A stretch of DNA of 56,224 nt, from contig NZ_JADEYS010000027.1 in assembly GCF_015209595.1 (NCBI RefSeq), positions 1-56,224 of the forward strand. Reading direction: 5' to 3'. The stretch comes from Pontibacterium sinense (GTDB lineage Bacteria; Pseudomonadota; Gammaproteobacteria; Pseudomonadales; Balneatricaceae). Below, in pieces: positions 36,117 to 45,223 of this stretch. Each line of letters opens with the position of its first letter. The stretch's first letter is position 1. A program made the translations under genes and the position numbers. The notes under the pieces are model-generated. The model was not told where the DNA came from, searched no databases, and was given only the letters and a program-made list of their open reading frames with translations.

Positions 36117-38009
36117 TTAGTCATCCAATTTAGGAATCGGGCTATCCATCACGGCAGCAATACTACGCACCATTTCACGCTCGATCACCGTAATGATGCC
36201 ATCCTGCTTCACTGCATTCACAAATCCCATCAACATACGGGGTTTCAAGTGCGGATAGGCATACGCCAGTTCTTTCACCGCTGTCCTGAATTCCTGCAGA
36301 TCACAGGCATTCTGTGGCTGAATCGTCAGATTGTATAACCCTGCACTGCCGATCCCTCGATTAAAGGCCTTATCGATCTCCTGTGGATCATCGTGCCCCT
36401 CATAGACCAGTACCGATAACACCAGACGATAGGCATCGGACAACTGCTGCATTTCGCGGTATTTAGGTCGATGAGTGCGGACTTTGCCAAATTCGGGGTC
36501 AAGGTAATGCTGCAGCTCCTGATACAAACACCACTCAAACAGATCGATCTCTTCATCAGCTCTGATCAGTAGCAAAAGCCGCTGTTTAAACAACATGTAC
36601 TGTTCCTGCGATAAACACTTCAGTGCTGGCATACTCAGTTCAAGCAACGGCAGATACAACGCACGGGACAACTGCTCAAGCGCAGGGGTTTGTTTGTCGA
36701 TAAGCGCTAGCAACCCCGGTGTAGGTTTTTGCTTCAAATACCCCCGCTGCTTCTGGTACACCGCTTCGTCACCACTGAACAACAACCCCAACATTAGTGC
36801 AGTTGCACCCAATGGATCATGCGCCTGCTCCTTGAGTGAATCGGGTATGTGACTGAGCCCCTCCTGCACATCGGCAATATTGCCCTGCATTAACAACTCA
36901 GCGGAATCAAGAAACTCACCGTTCAGCGCAGCTCCCATCGCCACCGCTTTAGCCAACTGCTCTTTTTTGGTGTCTGCGGTGTTATCTGTCTCATCCTTAG
37001 CCTGCAATTGGGTCAAAATATAGGACCCGTCCCAGCTTGGCTGAATACGCAGGATACGATCCATCACCGGTGGATGGGTATCGAACAAGCCCCCCAACCG
37101 ACTCAGGGCCTGACCAAAGAAAATATGGCTGACCTCTCCCCTCGACGGACTAAATATCTCTGTACCTGCCCGATAGCCGCCAATCACTTTAAGCGCATCG
37201 GCGATACCCTGTGGATTCCGGGTGAACTGCACAGCCGAAGCATCTGCCAGAAACTCCCGCTGCCGACTCACCGCCGAGCGAATCATATTGCCAAACAATG
37301 AGCCGAAGAAACCAATCAACCAAAGTGCACCGCCTAACATCAACACCTGCGCCCCACCCGACCGACTTGTCCGGACACGCAGCATAATGTCACCCGTATC
37401 ACCGATAAATTCGATACCATGCAGCACAGCAACCAGTCGCATGTTCAGACGCATATCACCGTTAAGGATATGGCTGAATTCGTGGGCGATTACACCCTGT
37501 AACTGATCTCGATCCAGCAACTGAATGCACCCTCGGGTAACACCAATCACCGCATCAGACGGAGAGTTACCTGCAGCAAAGGCATTGATCCCCATCTCAC
37601 CGCCCAGCAGGTAAACCGGTGGCACCGGCATACCAGACGCTAACGCCATCTCCTCAACGACATTGAGAATACGGCGTTCGTCCAGATCATCACTGTTAGG
37701 ATAAATACGATGACCGCCTAAGGATTCAGCGACCCGTTTGCCACCTTCGGCAAGCTGAAGACGTTTATAGATCATTGCGCCCAGCACCACACACCAGACA
37801 GCCATGCCAATATAGATAAAACGACGCCAGCTAAAAAAATCCCAGACCGTGTGTCCAGCCAGCCCGGGCTGCTCAATATTCGACCAACCGATCATTAACG
37901 CGACGCAGAAGTTCGCAAAAAATACCAGCAGTGTCACGGCCAGAATAAACAACACCACCAACCAGCCGGTATTGCGACGTGCGCGATCCTGATGCGCGAA
38001 AAAATCCAT
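36117..38009 (-). CDS. M48-family zinc metalloprotease with long C-terminal extension
   Basis: A 630-residue membrane protein. Two N-terminal helices (about 16-43 and 64-80) precede the HtpX-like domain, with catalytic HEFSH (H176-H180) and EFLAD carrying the third ligand about 55 residues later. It is about 330 residues longer than HtpX; the extra C-terminal half is mostly helical without a recognised domain, ending IAAVMDSPIPKLDD. The gene follows lemA by 23 bases, a pairing common in proteobacteria, so the proteins probably work together. The substrate is unknown, perhaps damaged membrane proteins. Confidence 0.9.
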   Translation of the reverse strand: MDFFAHQDRARRNTGWLVVLFILAVTLLVFFANFCVALMIGWSNIEQPGLAGHTVWDFFSWRRFIYIGMAVWCVVLGAMIYKRLQLAEGGKRVAESLGGHRIYPNSDDLDERRILNVVEEMALASGMPVPPVYLLGGEMGINAFAAGNSPSDAVIGVTRGCIQLLDRDQLQGVIAHEFSHILNGDMRLNMRLVAVLHGIEFIGDTGDIMLRVRTSRSGGAQVLMLGGALWLIGFFGSLFGNMIRSAVSRQREFLADASAVQFTRNPQGIADALKVIGGYRAGTEIFSPSRGEVSHIFFGQALSRLGGLFDTHPPVMDRILRIQPSWDGSYILTQLQAKDETDNTADTKKEQLAKAVAMGAALNGEFLDSAELLMQGNIADVQEGLSHIPDSLKEQAHDPLGATALMLGLLFSGDEAVYQKQRGYLKQKPTPGLLALIDKQTPALEQLSRALYLPLLELSMPALKCLSQEQYMLFKQRLLLLIRADEEIDLFEWCLYQELQHYLDPEFGKVRTHRPKYREMQQLSDAYRLVLSVLVYEGHDDPQEIDKAFNRGIGSAGLYNLTIQPQNACDLQEFRTAVKELAYAYPHLKPRMLMGFVNAVKQDGIITVIEREMVRSIAAVMDSPIPKLDD

Positions 38010-38032
38010 GCTCTACAACTCTGACCGTCGGT

Positions 38033-38629
38033 TTAGAAAGATACTTTGGGGGCGGCTTGAATCGCAGCACTGTCTTCAAACTCCAACAATTCAGCATCAC
38101 TTGGATGGCCAAAAGTGGATGCAAACAGCACCGGAGGGAAGGTCTGACGGTATGTATTGTAAGCGGTCACCGCATCGTTAAACGCCTGACGAGAGAATGC
38201 AACACGGTTTTCAGTGGTGCTTAACTCTTCAGTCAGCTGCATCATATTCTCGTTGGCTTTCAGGTCGGGATAATCTTCCATCACCAGATTGAGACGCGAT
38301 AACGCACCTTGCAACGCACCTTCTGCACCGGCCAGACTTTGAATCGCACTGCCACGGGTGGGATCAGCGGCAGCACCTTTTAACATTGCCGCTGCTTCAT
38401 TGCGGGCTTCGATCACCGCCGTCAGCGTGTCTTTTTCGTGCGCCATATAGGCTTTTGCGGTTTCAACCAGATTGGGAATCAAGTCGTACCGGCGCTTAAG
38501 CTGTACTTCGATCTGGCTAAAGGCGTTTTGATAACGATTCTTCAATGTCACCAATCGATTGTAGATACTGACTACAAACACAACCAATGCCACAACAACA
38601 GCCAAACCAACGATAGTACCGATATCCAT
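38033..38629 (-). CDS. lemA: LemA family protein
   Basis: 198 residues from the ATG at 38629, which follows AAGGAAG; upstream in-frame codons lack a site. One N-terminal membrane helix (about 5-25) then long helices: YNRLVTLKNRYQNAFSQIEVQLKRR, DLIPNLVETAKAYMAHE and YPDLKANENMMQL are the family hallmarks. It is a membrane-attached four-helix protein of unsettled function. The M48 protease gene follows directly, suggesting a joint envelope quality-control role. Confidence 0.93.
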   Translation of the reverse strand: MDIGTIVGLAVVVALVVFVVSIYNRLVTLKNRYQNAFSQIEVQLKRRYDLIPNLVETAKAYMAHEKDTLTAVIEARNEAAAMLKGAAADPTRGSAIQSLAGAEGALQGALSRLNLVMEDYPDLKANENMMQLTEELSTTENRVAFSRQAFNDAVTAYNTYRQTFPPVLFASTFGHPSDAELLEFEDSAAIQAAPKVSF

Positions 38630-38912
38630 AATTCTTCCTTGCTGATAAGTTTCAGACACAATTCCTGCAGGCAATTACGCCAACATGGAATAAGAAAGAT
38701 AGCTCAGTGAGATGAAATTTCGACCCGGATGGATCTATTTCTGCAGGATAAGCGGAGGGAGATCAACTTTTTGATCAGTCAGCGCATGCTCGGCGTCGAA
38801 GCGCACATCGAGCTTCGGTCAAAATACGCTCAACCGTGTACGGTGGTGGCGAGATTTACACCCGCAGCGCCCGATCATTTAAGAGCTACGGGTAACTAAT
38901 CAAATGCCGCAG

Positions 38913-39338
38913 CTAGTCTTGCGTACGGCAACGCTCAGCAGGCACAAACAGCTGTTTCATAAGGTAGGCTTTGAAATCATCTGGGTAATCCATAAAGGTC
39001 AGCGCGTGTTCCATACACGCCAGCCAGGCATCGCGTTCAACGGCACCAATTGGCAAATGAGCGTGAGCGTGCGGAATACGAATGGAGCCGTACTTCTCGG
39101 AATACAGCTTTGGACCACCCAACCAGCCGCTTAAAAAGCGCGCCAGCTTGTCGCGTGACTCTTCCAGATCATCTGGATGCATTTTACGGATGCCCTCGGC
39201 AACCGGCAGACTCTCCATCGCATCATAGAAGTGATCAACCAGCACGCGAATACCGTCTACACCACCCGCTGACAGGAAAGAGGTATCACCCACGCCATAG
39301 GCCGGTTGAGTCGTGTCGGGTTCAGAGATGGAATGCAT
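38913..39338 (-). CDS. group II truncated haemoglobin
   Basis: A 141-residue globin of the short 2-on-2 type. The fold begins VDGIRVLVDHFYDAM. LARFLSGWLGGPKLYSEKYG is the group II E-F region, and RIPHAHAHLPIG holds the probable proximal histidine, followed by WLACMEHALTFM. Such proteins bind O2 or NO and may detoxify NO. It is a single gene downstream of a DUF2986 miniprotein gene on the same strand (15 bases), so the two may share a transcript. Confidence 0.9.
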   Translation of the reverse strand: MHSISEPDTTQPAYGVGDTSFLSAGGVDGIRVLVDHFYDAMESLPVAEGIRKMHPDDLEESRDKLARFLSGWLGGPKLYSEKYGSIRIPHAHAHLPIGAVERDAWLACMEHALTFMDYPDDFKAYLMKQLFVPAERCRTQD

Positions 39339-39353
39339 GATCAGCTCCTACTA

Positions 39354-39509
39354 TCACTCGGCAACGGCAGCGTTGCCTGCTTCAGAATTCTCCAACTTTT
39401 CGCGGTCAGCTTTTGAAACATAACGCGGCTTGTTGGACATCTGGTTTTTAGCGTTGGCCTTTTTAGCCTTCTTAGTCAGAATCTGTGTGATCTTTTTACG
39501 TCTGTTCAT
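39354..39509 (-). CDS. DUF2986 small basic protein
   Basis: A 51-residue protein too short for usual gene lists. It starts MNRRKKITQILTKKAKKANA and continues NQMSNKPRYVSKADREKLE, which fits the DUF2986 family of lysine-rich miniproteins in marine gammaproteobacteria. Nearly one residue in three is basic, so nucleic-acid or ribosome contact is likely, but no function is established. It lies 15 bases before the truncated haemoglobin gene on the same strand. Confidence 0.8.
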   Translation of the reverse strand: MNRRKKITQILTKKAKKANAKNQMSNKPRYVSKADREKLENSEAGNAAVAE

Positions 39510-39626
39510 TGTGCTGCTGTAAACCCGTTAGAGATTTTAAGAGCTACATGATACAGGTAGAAGCCCACTGGGTGTTAGTAACCCGGTGCGGCAGCATAGC
39601 GCGAACGGCCAACTCACAATGGACTC

Positions 39627-40757
39627 TTAGCCTGGAATAACAAACAACTCGCCATCACGCTGCTGGCAGACACCGGAAATCCTGTGCCCAAATGGCGTAG
39701 TAAAACTTACTCGATCACCTTTATCACGGCCCTTACACGCATCAATCGCCTCTTGTGGTGGCCGTCGCATTCCACCCGACCCGCCTTGCGGCTGTCTCAT
39801 GCCACGCGAGTGTTGCCGCTGCGAGCCATCAACACCGTGACTAGCTGCACGATCCTGTCCACTGCCGGGACCACGCATAAAGCTGCGATCCGGCGTCCCG
39901 TGAAAGCAACGGGGAATAAAGGGAAAATTATCCGTCACCACGTAGTAATAGGTCCCCTCGGGGTATTCAGCCGTTATACCACTGCGTCCATTACAATCGT
40001 CCAGATCTCCCAAACCGGCGATATATTCGTAGTCCTGAACAAAGGAGCCATCATAACGACCGCCGGGACCATCAGGACGCTGACCACCCTTTACCTGATA
40101 ACTCCCTCTCAGCTTCTGCATCCCGGATCGATCATCAATAGGATTGCGATAACCATAAGGCCCATAGATCGGAAAACCGTCCGCCGCATATCCCAGTAAA
40201 ATCGGCACACTCGAATCAGAATAACGCTCCAGCAAGCCGGTCGGCAATCCATGGTAGTGATAGGATCCGGTCGGCTGAACATGGGCATTGTTGCGATCCA
40301 CACCCAAGTCCACCGCCCCACTCAACGCTTCATACTGCCAACCGGATCGTGGATTACCTCGCCAGAATTCGGCGGCACCGGGATCAAACGGCACGCCGTT
40401 GATCGCCACACCAAACGGCCACATCCCCAATGGCGTTGTACTCTCCCGATAAATCGGTTTTACCGGTACCCGATAGGTTACAGATTGCTCGCGAATAGCA
40501 GTCGGGTTATTGGCATTAGGGAAGCGTCCCGTGTTGTGCTCAGGTAAACCGTTCGAACTGATCAGACGGTAGTTTCCATCAACACGTATGTGCGCCTCGG
40601 CATACGCGGGGCTGATCAACATATCGACCAATGTGCGTATCACACCGGGTTGCTCACCTTCCCAGCCAACCCATCGCTCACTGTTCTGCTGATGAGCGTA
40701 CGCAGCGTGTCCCGATAAGGATATCGCCAGCGCCAGCCCAGAGATCCATATGCGCAT
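39627..40757 (-). CDS. secreted YHYH-domain protein
   Basis: 376 residues from the ATG at 40757, preceded by AAGGAGAGATGTA; the further in-frame 50 codons lack a site. A signal peptide (MRIWISGLALAISLSGHAAYA) leads to a large YHYH domain with the namesake GSYHYHGLP, VPILLGYAADGFPIYGPYG and YHYVVTDNFP-like ending (YYYVVTDNFPFIPRCFHG). The C terminus is Gly/Arg/Gln-rich low complexity. YHYH proteins are exported and often metal-linked, but no activity is established. It is a single gene. Confidence 0.85.
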   Translation of the reverse strand: MRIWISGLALAISLSGHAAYAHQQNSERWVGWEGEQPGVIRTLVDMLISPAYAEAHIRVDGNYRLISSNGLPEHNTGRFPNANNPTAIREQSVTYRVPVKPIYRESTTPLGMWPFGVAINGVPFDPGAAEFWRGNPRSGWQYEALSGAVDLGVDRNNAHVQPTGSYHYHGLPTGLLERYSDSSVPILLGYAADGFPIYGPYGYRNPIDDRSGMQKLRGSYQVKGGQRPDGPGGRYDGSFVQDYEYIAGLGDLDDCNGRSGITAEYPEGTYYYVVTDNFPFIPRCFHGTPDRSFMRGPGSGQDRAASHGVDGSQRQHSRGMRQPQGGSGGMRRPPQEAIDACKGRDKGDRVSFTTPFGHRISGVCQQRDGELFVIPG

Positions 40758-40908
40758 TACATCTCTCCTTCTTAGTCGCGGATAGAGGTTAAACCATATG
40801 CAACGAATAAGGGGAAAATGTGAGGAAATAACAGGAAAAGCGTAAAAAAGGAAAAGCACGGGGCGTGATGGGATCAGAAACGGGGAGAAAAGGTAAAACT
40901 CGGGCAAT

Positions 40909-40939
40909 AAAAAAGGGCAAGACCCAAAAGCCTTACCCT
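40909..40939 (-). terminator. intrinsic terminator of the cold-shock gene
   Basis: AGGGCAAG (40914-40921) pairs with CTTACCCT (40932-40939), with one G-U. On the minus strand it is followed by at least six T residues. It lies about 50 bases after the cold-shock protein stop. Confidence 0.88.
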
Positions 40940-40989
40940 CTCTTCATCCAACGTAAGCTAGCTCACATTGGTTGTAGCTGAATCTAAAA

Positions 40990-41196
40990 TTAGATTGCTA
41001 CGATGTTCTCAGCCTGAGGACCTTTCTGGCCCTGAGTAACAGAGAACTCAACACGCTGACCTTCAGTCAGAGTTTTGAAGCCGGAACCAGAGATAGCGCT
41101 GAAGTGAGCGAATACGTCTGGGCCGTTTTCCTGTTCGATGAAACCGAAACCTTTAGTTTCGTTGAACCATTTAACTGTGCCAGTAACAGTAGCCAT
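40990..41196 (-). CDS. cold-shock protein, CspA family
   Basis: A 68-residue single OB-fold protein covering the whole chain. RNA-binding motifs RNP1 (KGFGFIEQ) and RNP2 (DVFAHFSAI) are intact and the ending [10 protein letters not shown] is standard. Such proteins melt mRNA structure, some on cold shock. It is a single gene with its own promoter, a leader of about 150 bases and a terminator. The leader length is that of cold-induced csp genes, which supports thermal control, though no cold box was confirmed. Confidence 0.96.
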   Translation of the reverse strand: MATVTGTVKWFNETKGFGFIEQENGPDVFAHFSAISGSGFKTLTEGQRVEFSVTQGQKGPQAENIVAI

Positions 41197-41381
41197 TATA
41201 ATCTTTCCTAACGTAAATAAATAAGAGTGCCTTCAAGAGGCGTAAATAGCGTGAAAAATTGACTGTTATTTAAGAACTTCAGGACGAGGTATCATGAATA
41301 CTTCGACGTAACGCAGCTTAATAAACGAGTGACTTTCTTTCGAGCTGGCGCTTAGTTTATAGAGATTCTTCTCAGAGTCAA
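41197..41381 (-). promoter_or_regulatory. cold-shock gene promoter and long 5' leader
   Basis: On the minus strand, TTGACT (41376-41381) and TAAACT (41354-41359) are spaced 16 bases apart and resemble a sigma-70 promoter. Transcription would start near 41346, giving a leader of about 150 bases before the csp ATG, as in cold-regulated csp genes. AGGAA precedes the start. Confidence 0.55.
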
Positions 41382-41445
41382 CGCCTGTGTGCTGAAACTT
41401 TCTAATATAGTGACAAATATTTTTCGCGTTCTTCTGAGGCCCTTT

Positions 41446-42351
41446 TCAGCCCTTGTCCTTGGGACGATACTCAAGCAAATAATCCACCAGCGATTTCAGT
41501 GCCGGGCTGGCCATACGGTTCGCTGGATACACCAGTGATACCGGCACTTTGGGCAATTGGTACTCACTAAGAATGTGCACTAACTCCCCCCGATCAACGT
41601 ATTCCTGCACCAGAAATTCCGGCAACAATGCGACACCATGCCCCGCTGCGGCAAACTCTGCGGCCAACCCTCCCTGATTCACCTCGATGGTGCCTTGCAC
41701 ACTTACCTGCTGCTCACCTTTATTCGTATTGTATCGCCAACGCCTGGGCGTACGGATCGAACTGTCTAATACACATTGGTGACTGGCTAACTCTTCAGGG
41801 TGTTTGGGTGTACCGTGCTGCAACAGATAATCAGGACTGGCGACAAAGTGCACACTCAGCGTTGTGAATTGACGGGCGATCAGGCTTGAATCTGGCAAAT
41901 CACCCACACGGATCGCCAGATCAACGCCCTCTTCGACTAAGTTCACAAAGCGATTGACCAACATCCACGACAAGGTCACGTCGGGATGCAAACTCAGAAA
42001 GTCACTCACCTTCTTCTGAATACCCAAACGGCCAATGTTTATCGGGGTGGTCATCCGCAGATGGCCCGTCACCTTTTGCTGGCGCGCTGAGGTCAGCATT
42101 TCAAGCGAATCCAACCGCTCCAGCACATCTTTAAACTGTTCCAGATAAAACTGTCCCTCCGCTGTCAGATGCATCGCCCGGGTGGTGCGATACAACAACT
42201 GACAATCAAAGTGTTTCTCCAGATCTGACACTTGCCGGCTGACCGCAGACGTGACCAGATTTAGCGTCTGAGACGCAGCCGTAAAGCTTTGATGATCAAC
42301 CACCACAAGAAAGGTCCGCATCGCTTTGATCAGATCAATATTTCTTTTCAT
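41446..42351 (-). CDS. LysR-family regulator divergent from SDR gene
   Basis: A 301-residue regulator of the CrgA/AaeR-like branch. Helix-turn-helix DLIKAMRTFLVVVDHQSFTAA and LNLVTSAVSRQVSDLEKHF, then linker TRAMHLTAEGQFYLEQFK and an effector domain with VDLAIRVGDLPDSSLIAR. It is divergent from a small SDR gene across 93 bases and probably controls it. This LysR-SDR pair is common and often handles quinone or aldehyde stress; that role is inferred. Confidence 0.92.
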   Translation of the reverse strand: MKRNIDLIKAMRTFLVVVDHQSFTAASQTLNLVTSAVSRQVSDLEKHFDCQLLYRTTRAMHLTAEGQFYLEQFKDVLERLDSLEMLTSARQQKVTGHLRMTTPINIGRLGIQKKVSDFLSLHPDVTLSWMLVNRFVNLVEEGVDLAIRVGDLPDSSLIARQFTTLSVHFVASPDYLLQHGTPKHPEELASHQCVLDSSIRTPRRWRYNTNKGEQQVSVQGTIEVNQGGLAAEFAAAGHGVALLPEFLVQEYVDRGELVHILSEYQLPKVPVSLVYPANRMASPALKSLVDYLLEYRPKDKG

Positions 42352-42444
42352 GAGAATAATGTTTTCTTTTTGGCGTTATTTTTCATTCTAACGCACAAGA
42401 TTACGCTTATCCCCTATCAACGAATACAACAGGTGGAGCACAAC

Positions 42445-43044
42445 ATGAAAATTCTGGTCATTGGCGCAACAGGCACAATCGGTAAAGCGGTCGCAGATCG
42501 TCTGAGCAACCAACACGAAGTTATCGCCACAGGGTATCGCGATGGAGATGTAACGGTCGATCTGGGCAATGCAGAATCAATTAAGGCGATGTTTGAGAAA
42601 ACCGGTCCCGTTGATGCCGTCGTTTCAACCGCAGGCCTCGCAAACTTCGGCCCGCTTAGTGAGCAAAGCGATGCAGATTACACACTGGCGCTGAACAATA
42701 AGCTTATGGGCCAAGTCAATCTGATACGTATCGGGCGCGACTTCGTAACCAACCATGGCTCAATCACGCTAACATCTGGCATTTTGTCACGCCAACCGAT
42801 GCCCGGCAGCGCATCAATCAGCATGGCCAATGGCGCACTGGAAAGTTACGTCAAAGCCGCAGCACTGGAGCTGGAGAACATTCGCGTCAATGTTGTCGCT
42901 CCTGCGTTTGTAAAAGAGACCATGGAGATGATGGGGATGGATTCAACCTACGGCGTGTCTGCGGTTGATACATCGATTGCATACGATGTGGCCGTCAATG
43001 GTGACATGCACGGTGAAACACTGGACGTAACCGATTATCTATAA
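42445..43044 (+). CDS. short SDR-family oxidoreductase
   Basis: 199 residues from the ATG at 42445 (AGGTGGAG upstream). NAD(P)-site GATGTIGKAV at residues 7-16, then VDAVVSTAGLANFG in place of the NNAG motif, SITLTSGI as the serine region and MANGALESYVKAAALE, where the usual Tyr of YxxxK appears to be absent or shifted. Family length is short (about 200). The divergent LysR gene is its likely regulator. The altered active site suggests either an unusual mechanism or a regulatory or binding role. The substrate is unknown. Confidence 0.85.
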   Translation: MKILVIGATGTIGKAVADRLSNQHEVIATGYRDGDVTVDLGNAESIKAMFEKTGPVDAVVSTAGLANFGPLSEQSDADYTLALNNKLMGQVNLIRIGRDFVTNHGSITLTSGILSRQPMPGSASISMANGALESYVKAAALELENIRVNVVAPAFVKETMEMMGMDSTYGVSAVDTSIAYDVAVNGDMHGETLDVTDYL

Positions 43045-43108
43045 GGGATACACGCGATAACGCGCCAGACACTGAGCCGGTATGGACTGCCGGCTCAGGA
43101 TCGGCCTT

Positions 43109-43693
43109 TCAGACACGAATCCGACTGAAGGCATCATCCAACAAATGACGTACCGCGCCCTGATCACCGGTACTTTGATAATAACTGCGCATCCCAATCA
43201 ACTGAACTTGCAGGCTGCGCGCGACCCGTTGCGGATCATCATCGGCACAGACCTCCCCTGCAACCTGAGCAGAACGGATAATATCCGTGAACAGATGCTC
43301 CATCGTACTTAACGAAGCAATCGCTTGTGCCCGCAGTTCAGCATGAGCCTCTGTCAGCTCCGTCAGGGTTTTAATCAACATACAGACCTGCCCCGCCTCT
43401 CCCAGCACGGGCTCAAACAACACCCGTTCAAAGAAGCTGTGCAAACCGTCCAAACCACTTGCGTGCTCCGCCAGCCTTTCATCGAGGATGCCGGACATGC
43501 AACTCGCATAGTGCTTTAAGGCTTCAGCGTACAAATCCTCTTTGCTACCAAACGCCGCATAGATACTGCCCGGTCGCATATCGACGGCCTGCTGCAGATC
43601 TCGCGTTGACGTTGCCCCAAAACCCTTCTGCCAAAACAACAGCATCGCTTTGTGGATCACATCTTCACGGTTGTACCTGGCGATATTAGGCAT
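43109..43693 (-). CDS. TetR-family repressor
   Basis: A 194-residue repressor. Helix-turn-helix NREDVIHKAMLLFWQKGFGATSTRDLQQAVDMRPGSIYAAFGSKEDLYAEAL is followed by a C-terminal domain with CMLIKTLTELTEAHAELRA, like TetR_C_33-type regulators. It is divergent from a carboxymuconolactone-decarboxylase-like gene. The 109-base gap has two nearly identical palindromes, very likely its operators. Ligand unknown. Confidence 0.92.
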   Translation of the reverse strand: MPNIARYNREDVIHKAMLLFWQKGFGATSTRDLQQAVDMRPGSIYAAFGSKEDLYAEALKHYASCMSGILDERLAEHASGLDGLHSFFERVLFEPVLGEAGQVCMLIKTLTELTEAHAELRAQAIASLSTMEHLFTDIIRSAQVAGEVCADDDPQRVARSLQVQLIGMRSYYQSTGDQGAVRHLLDDAFSRIRV

Positions 43694-43729
43694 CGGTATT
43701 CCTGTCTTGATTCATGGACAAATTTTATC

Positions 43730-43778
43730 TTGATCACTTGATCAACTACAAGTAGCCTGAACTTGATCACTCGATCAA
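43730..43778. promoter_or_regulatory. tandem palindromic operators for the TetR repressor
   Basis: TTGATCACTTGATCAA (43730-43745) and TTGATCACTCGATCAA (43763-43778) differ at one base and lie 33 bases apart centre to centre, about three helical turns. They sit between the divergent tetR-type and AhpD-like genes. They are the likely sites through which the repressor controls itself and its neighbour. Confidence 0.75.
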
Positions 43779-43802
43779 CTTCAACCCCAAAGGACAGAAC
43801 CG

Positions 43803-44342
43803 ATGAACAACTTTGAAGTCCACACTCAGGAATCTGCACCCGAAAACAGCAAACCGCTGCTGGATAACTCGATCAAAGCCTTTGGCAGCATTCCAAGCTT
43901 GCATGGCATCATGGCTGAATCACCTGAACTGCTTGAGGCATATCAGATGCTGCACAAGCTGTTTCAGGACACATCGCTTAACAAGGAAGAGTTGACCGTG
44001 GTCTGGCAGACCATCAACGTCGAGCACGAATGCCATTACTGTGTTCCGGCACACGCAGCGATTGCCAGCATGATGAATGTTGACGACGCACTGACTCAGG
44101 CGATGCGTAATCGCGAGCCCCTGGGAGACACTAAATTGCAGGCGCTGCACGATATGACACTGTCGGTTTTACGCAACCGCGGGCAAGTTTCAGAAGAGGA
44201 AGTCGCAAAGTTTTATGCGGCCGGATATGGCCCGAAACAGCTACTGGAGATTATTCTGGGGATGTCACAGAAGGTGATGAGTAACTACGTGAATCACCTC
44301 GCGGATACACCTCTGGACGAGCGGTTCGCCAAATTTGCGTAA
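43803..44342 (+). CDS. carboxymuconolactone decarboxylase/AhpD-like protein
   Basis: A 179-residue protein of the AhpD-like helical family. HECHYCVPAHAAI carries the redox CxxC and histidine of peroxidase-type members, so thiol redox activity is more likely than decarboxylation. EELTVVWQTINVEHEC and LDERFAKFA fit the family. It lies directly under the two TetR palindromes and is therefore probably repressed by the divergent regulator and induced by a small electrophile or oxidant. Substrate not known. Confidence 0.9.
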   Translation: MNNFEVHTQESAPENSKPLLDNSIKAFGSIPSLHGIMAESPELLEAYQMLHKLFQDTSLNKEELTVVWQTINVEHECHYCVPAHAAIASMMNVDDALTQAMRNREPLGDTKLQALHDMTLSVLRNRGQVSEEEVAKFYAAGYGPKQLLEIILGMSQKVMSNYVNHLADTPLDERFAKFA

Positions 44343-44360
44343 GGCAACAGCGCGCTAAAT

Positions 44361-45029
44361 TCAGACAGAGGGCAGCAGTCCCCGATAGTCCGCAAGAATA
44401 CGGTCTGCCTGCTGCCCTGCATTTTTCTCCATGCGCGTGTAATGCGCGATGGTACGCTCCAGGTATTCCCGATCTGACTCGCGAGAGAGATCCCACATCT
44501 GCGATCCTGCGGTGGCAATCGGTTTATCGCTGTGATTCGATACGTGGATCACCTCATAGAACTTCTGCTTATCTTCCACCAGCACTTCATCGATCAAACC
44601 ATACCCCAACTCGATAAGCAGGCTTCTCAGTTGATACTGCTGGCGCACCGGACACAGTATAAACTCCAGCGCGTGATCGGGATGCGCCTCGGTGATCGCA
44701 CGCACCATATCCATCGTCAGATCCCCACCCACGCCTGCGATAATAACCAGCTGTTTAGAATCGGGATCAGATAACGTCAGACGAGAAACGTCCTCACAAT
44801 GCACCTGCCAGCCACGCCCGATCAACGCGTCATTCAACTGGCTCTCCAGTTGTGTCTGGATGGCATCGGTTAACGACTCAACCACATCCACAAAATGCAC
44901 GGTTTTGGCTGCACCCCGCTTGAGCAACGCCGTGCCTAGGTAACCATGGTCGCAACAACAGTCCCAAATGTGGTCGTATGGGGTGGTGATCATCTGGTCG
45001 ATTTGCTGAAGGCGTTGGCTGAGTTTCAA
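44361..45029 (-). CDS. trmK: tRNA m1A22 methyltransferase TrmK
   Basis: A 222-residue class I SAM methyltransferase. The start KLSQRLQQIDQMI and VWDCCCDHGYLG-type motif I (DCCCDHGYLGTAL), VVIIAGVGGDL-type motif (LVIIAGVGGDLTMDMVRAI) and LEFILCPVRQQYQLRSLL match TrmK, which methylates adenine 22 of tRNA. The first codon is TTG at 45029, supported by family alignment; an ATG lies 12 codons inside. No strong Shine-Dalgarno was seen. It lies convergent to the AhpD-like gene and divergent from a GNAT gene. Confidence 0.85.
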   Translation of the reverse strand: MKLSQRLQQIDQMITTPYDHIWDCCCDHGYLGTALLKRGAAKTVHFVDVVESLTDAIQTQLESQLNDALIGRGWQVHCEDVSRLTLSDPDSKQLVIIAGVGGDLTMDMVRAITEAHPDHALEFILCPVRQQYQLRSLLIELGYGLIDEVLVEDKQKFYEVIHVSNHSDKPIATAGSQMWDLSRESDREYLERTIAHYTRMEKNAGQQADRILADYRGLLPSV

Positions 45030-45223
45030 GAGTCAGATCCGGTCAGAAGAGTTGAAGGCGCCTATCATATCCATGTCCGGCACACAGGCAAATGGGATTT
45101 GATACCTGTGATCGAAAATATCAGTGCCGACCCTCTGCACCCTGCCTTATACTCTCGCACGGCCCAAAACGCTGCGCGTCAAACCGCATCAACCAAGACC
45201 ACTGCAATCAAAGGACGACTCGC

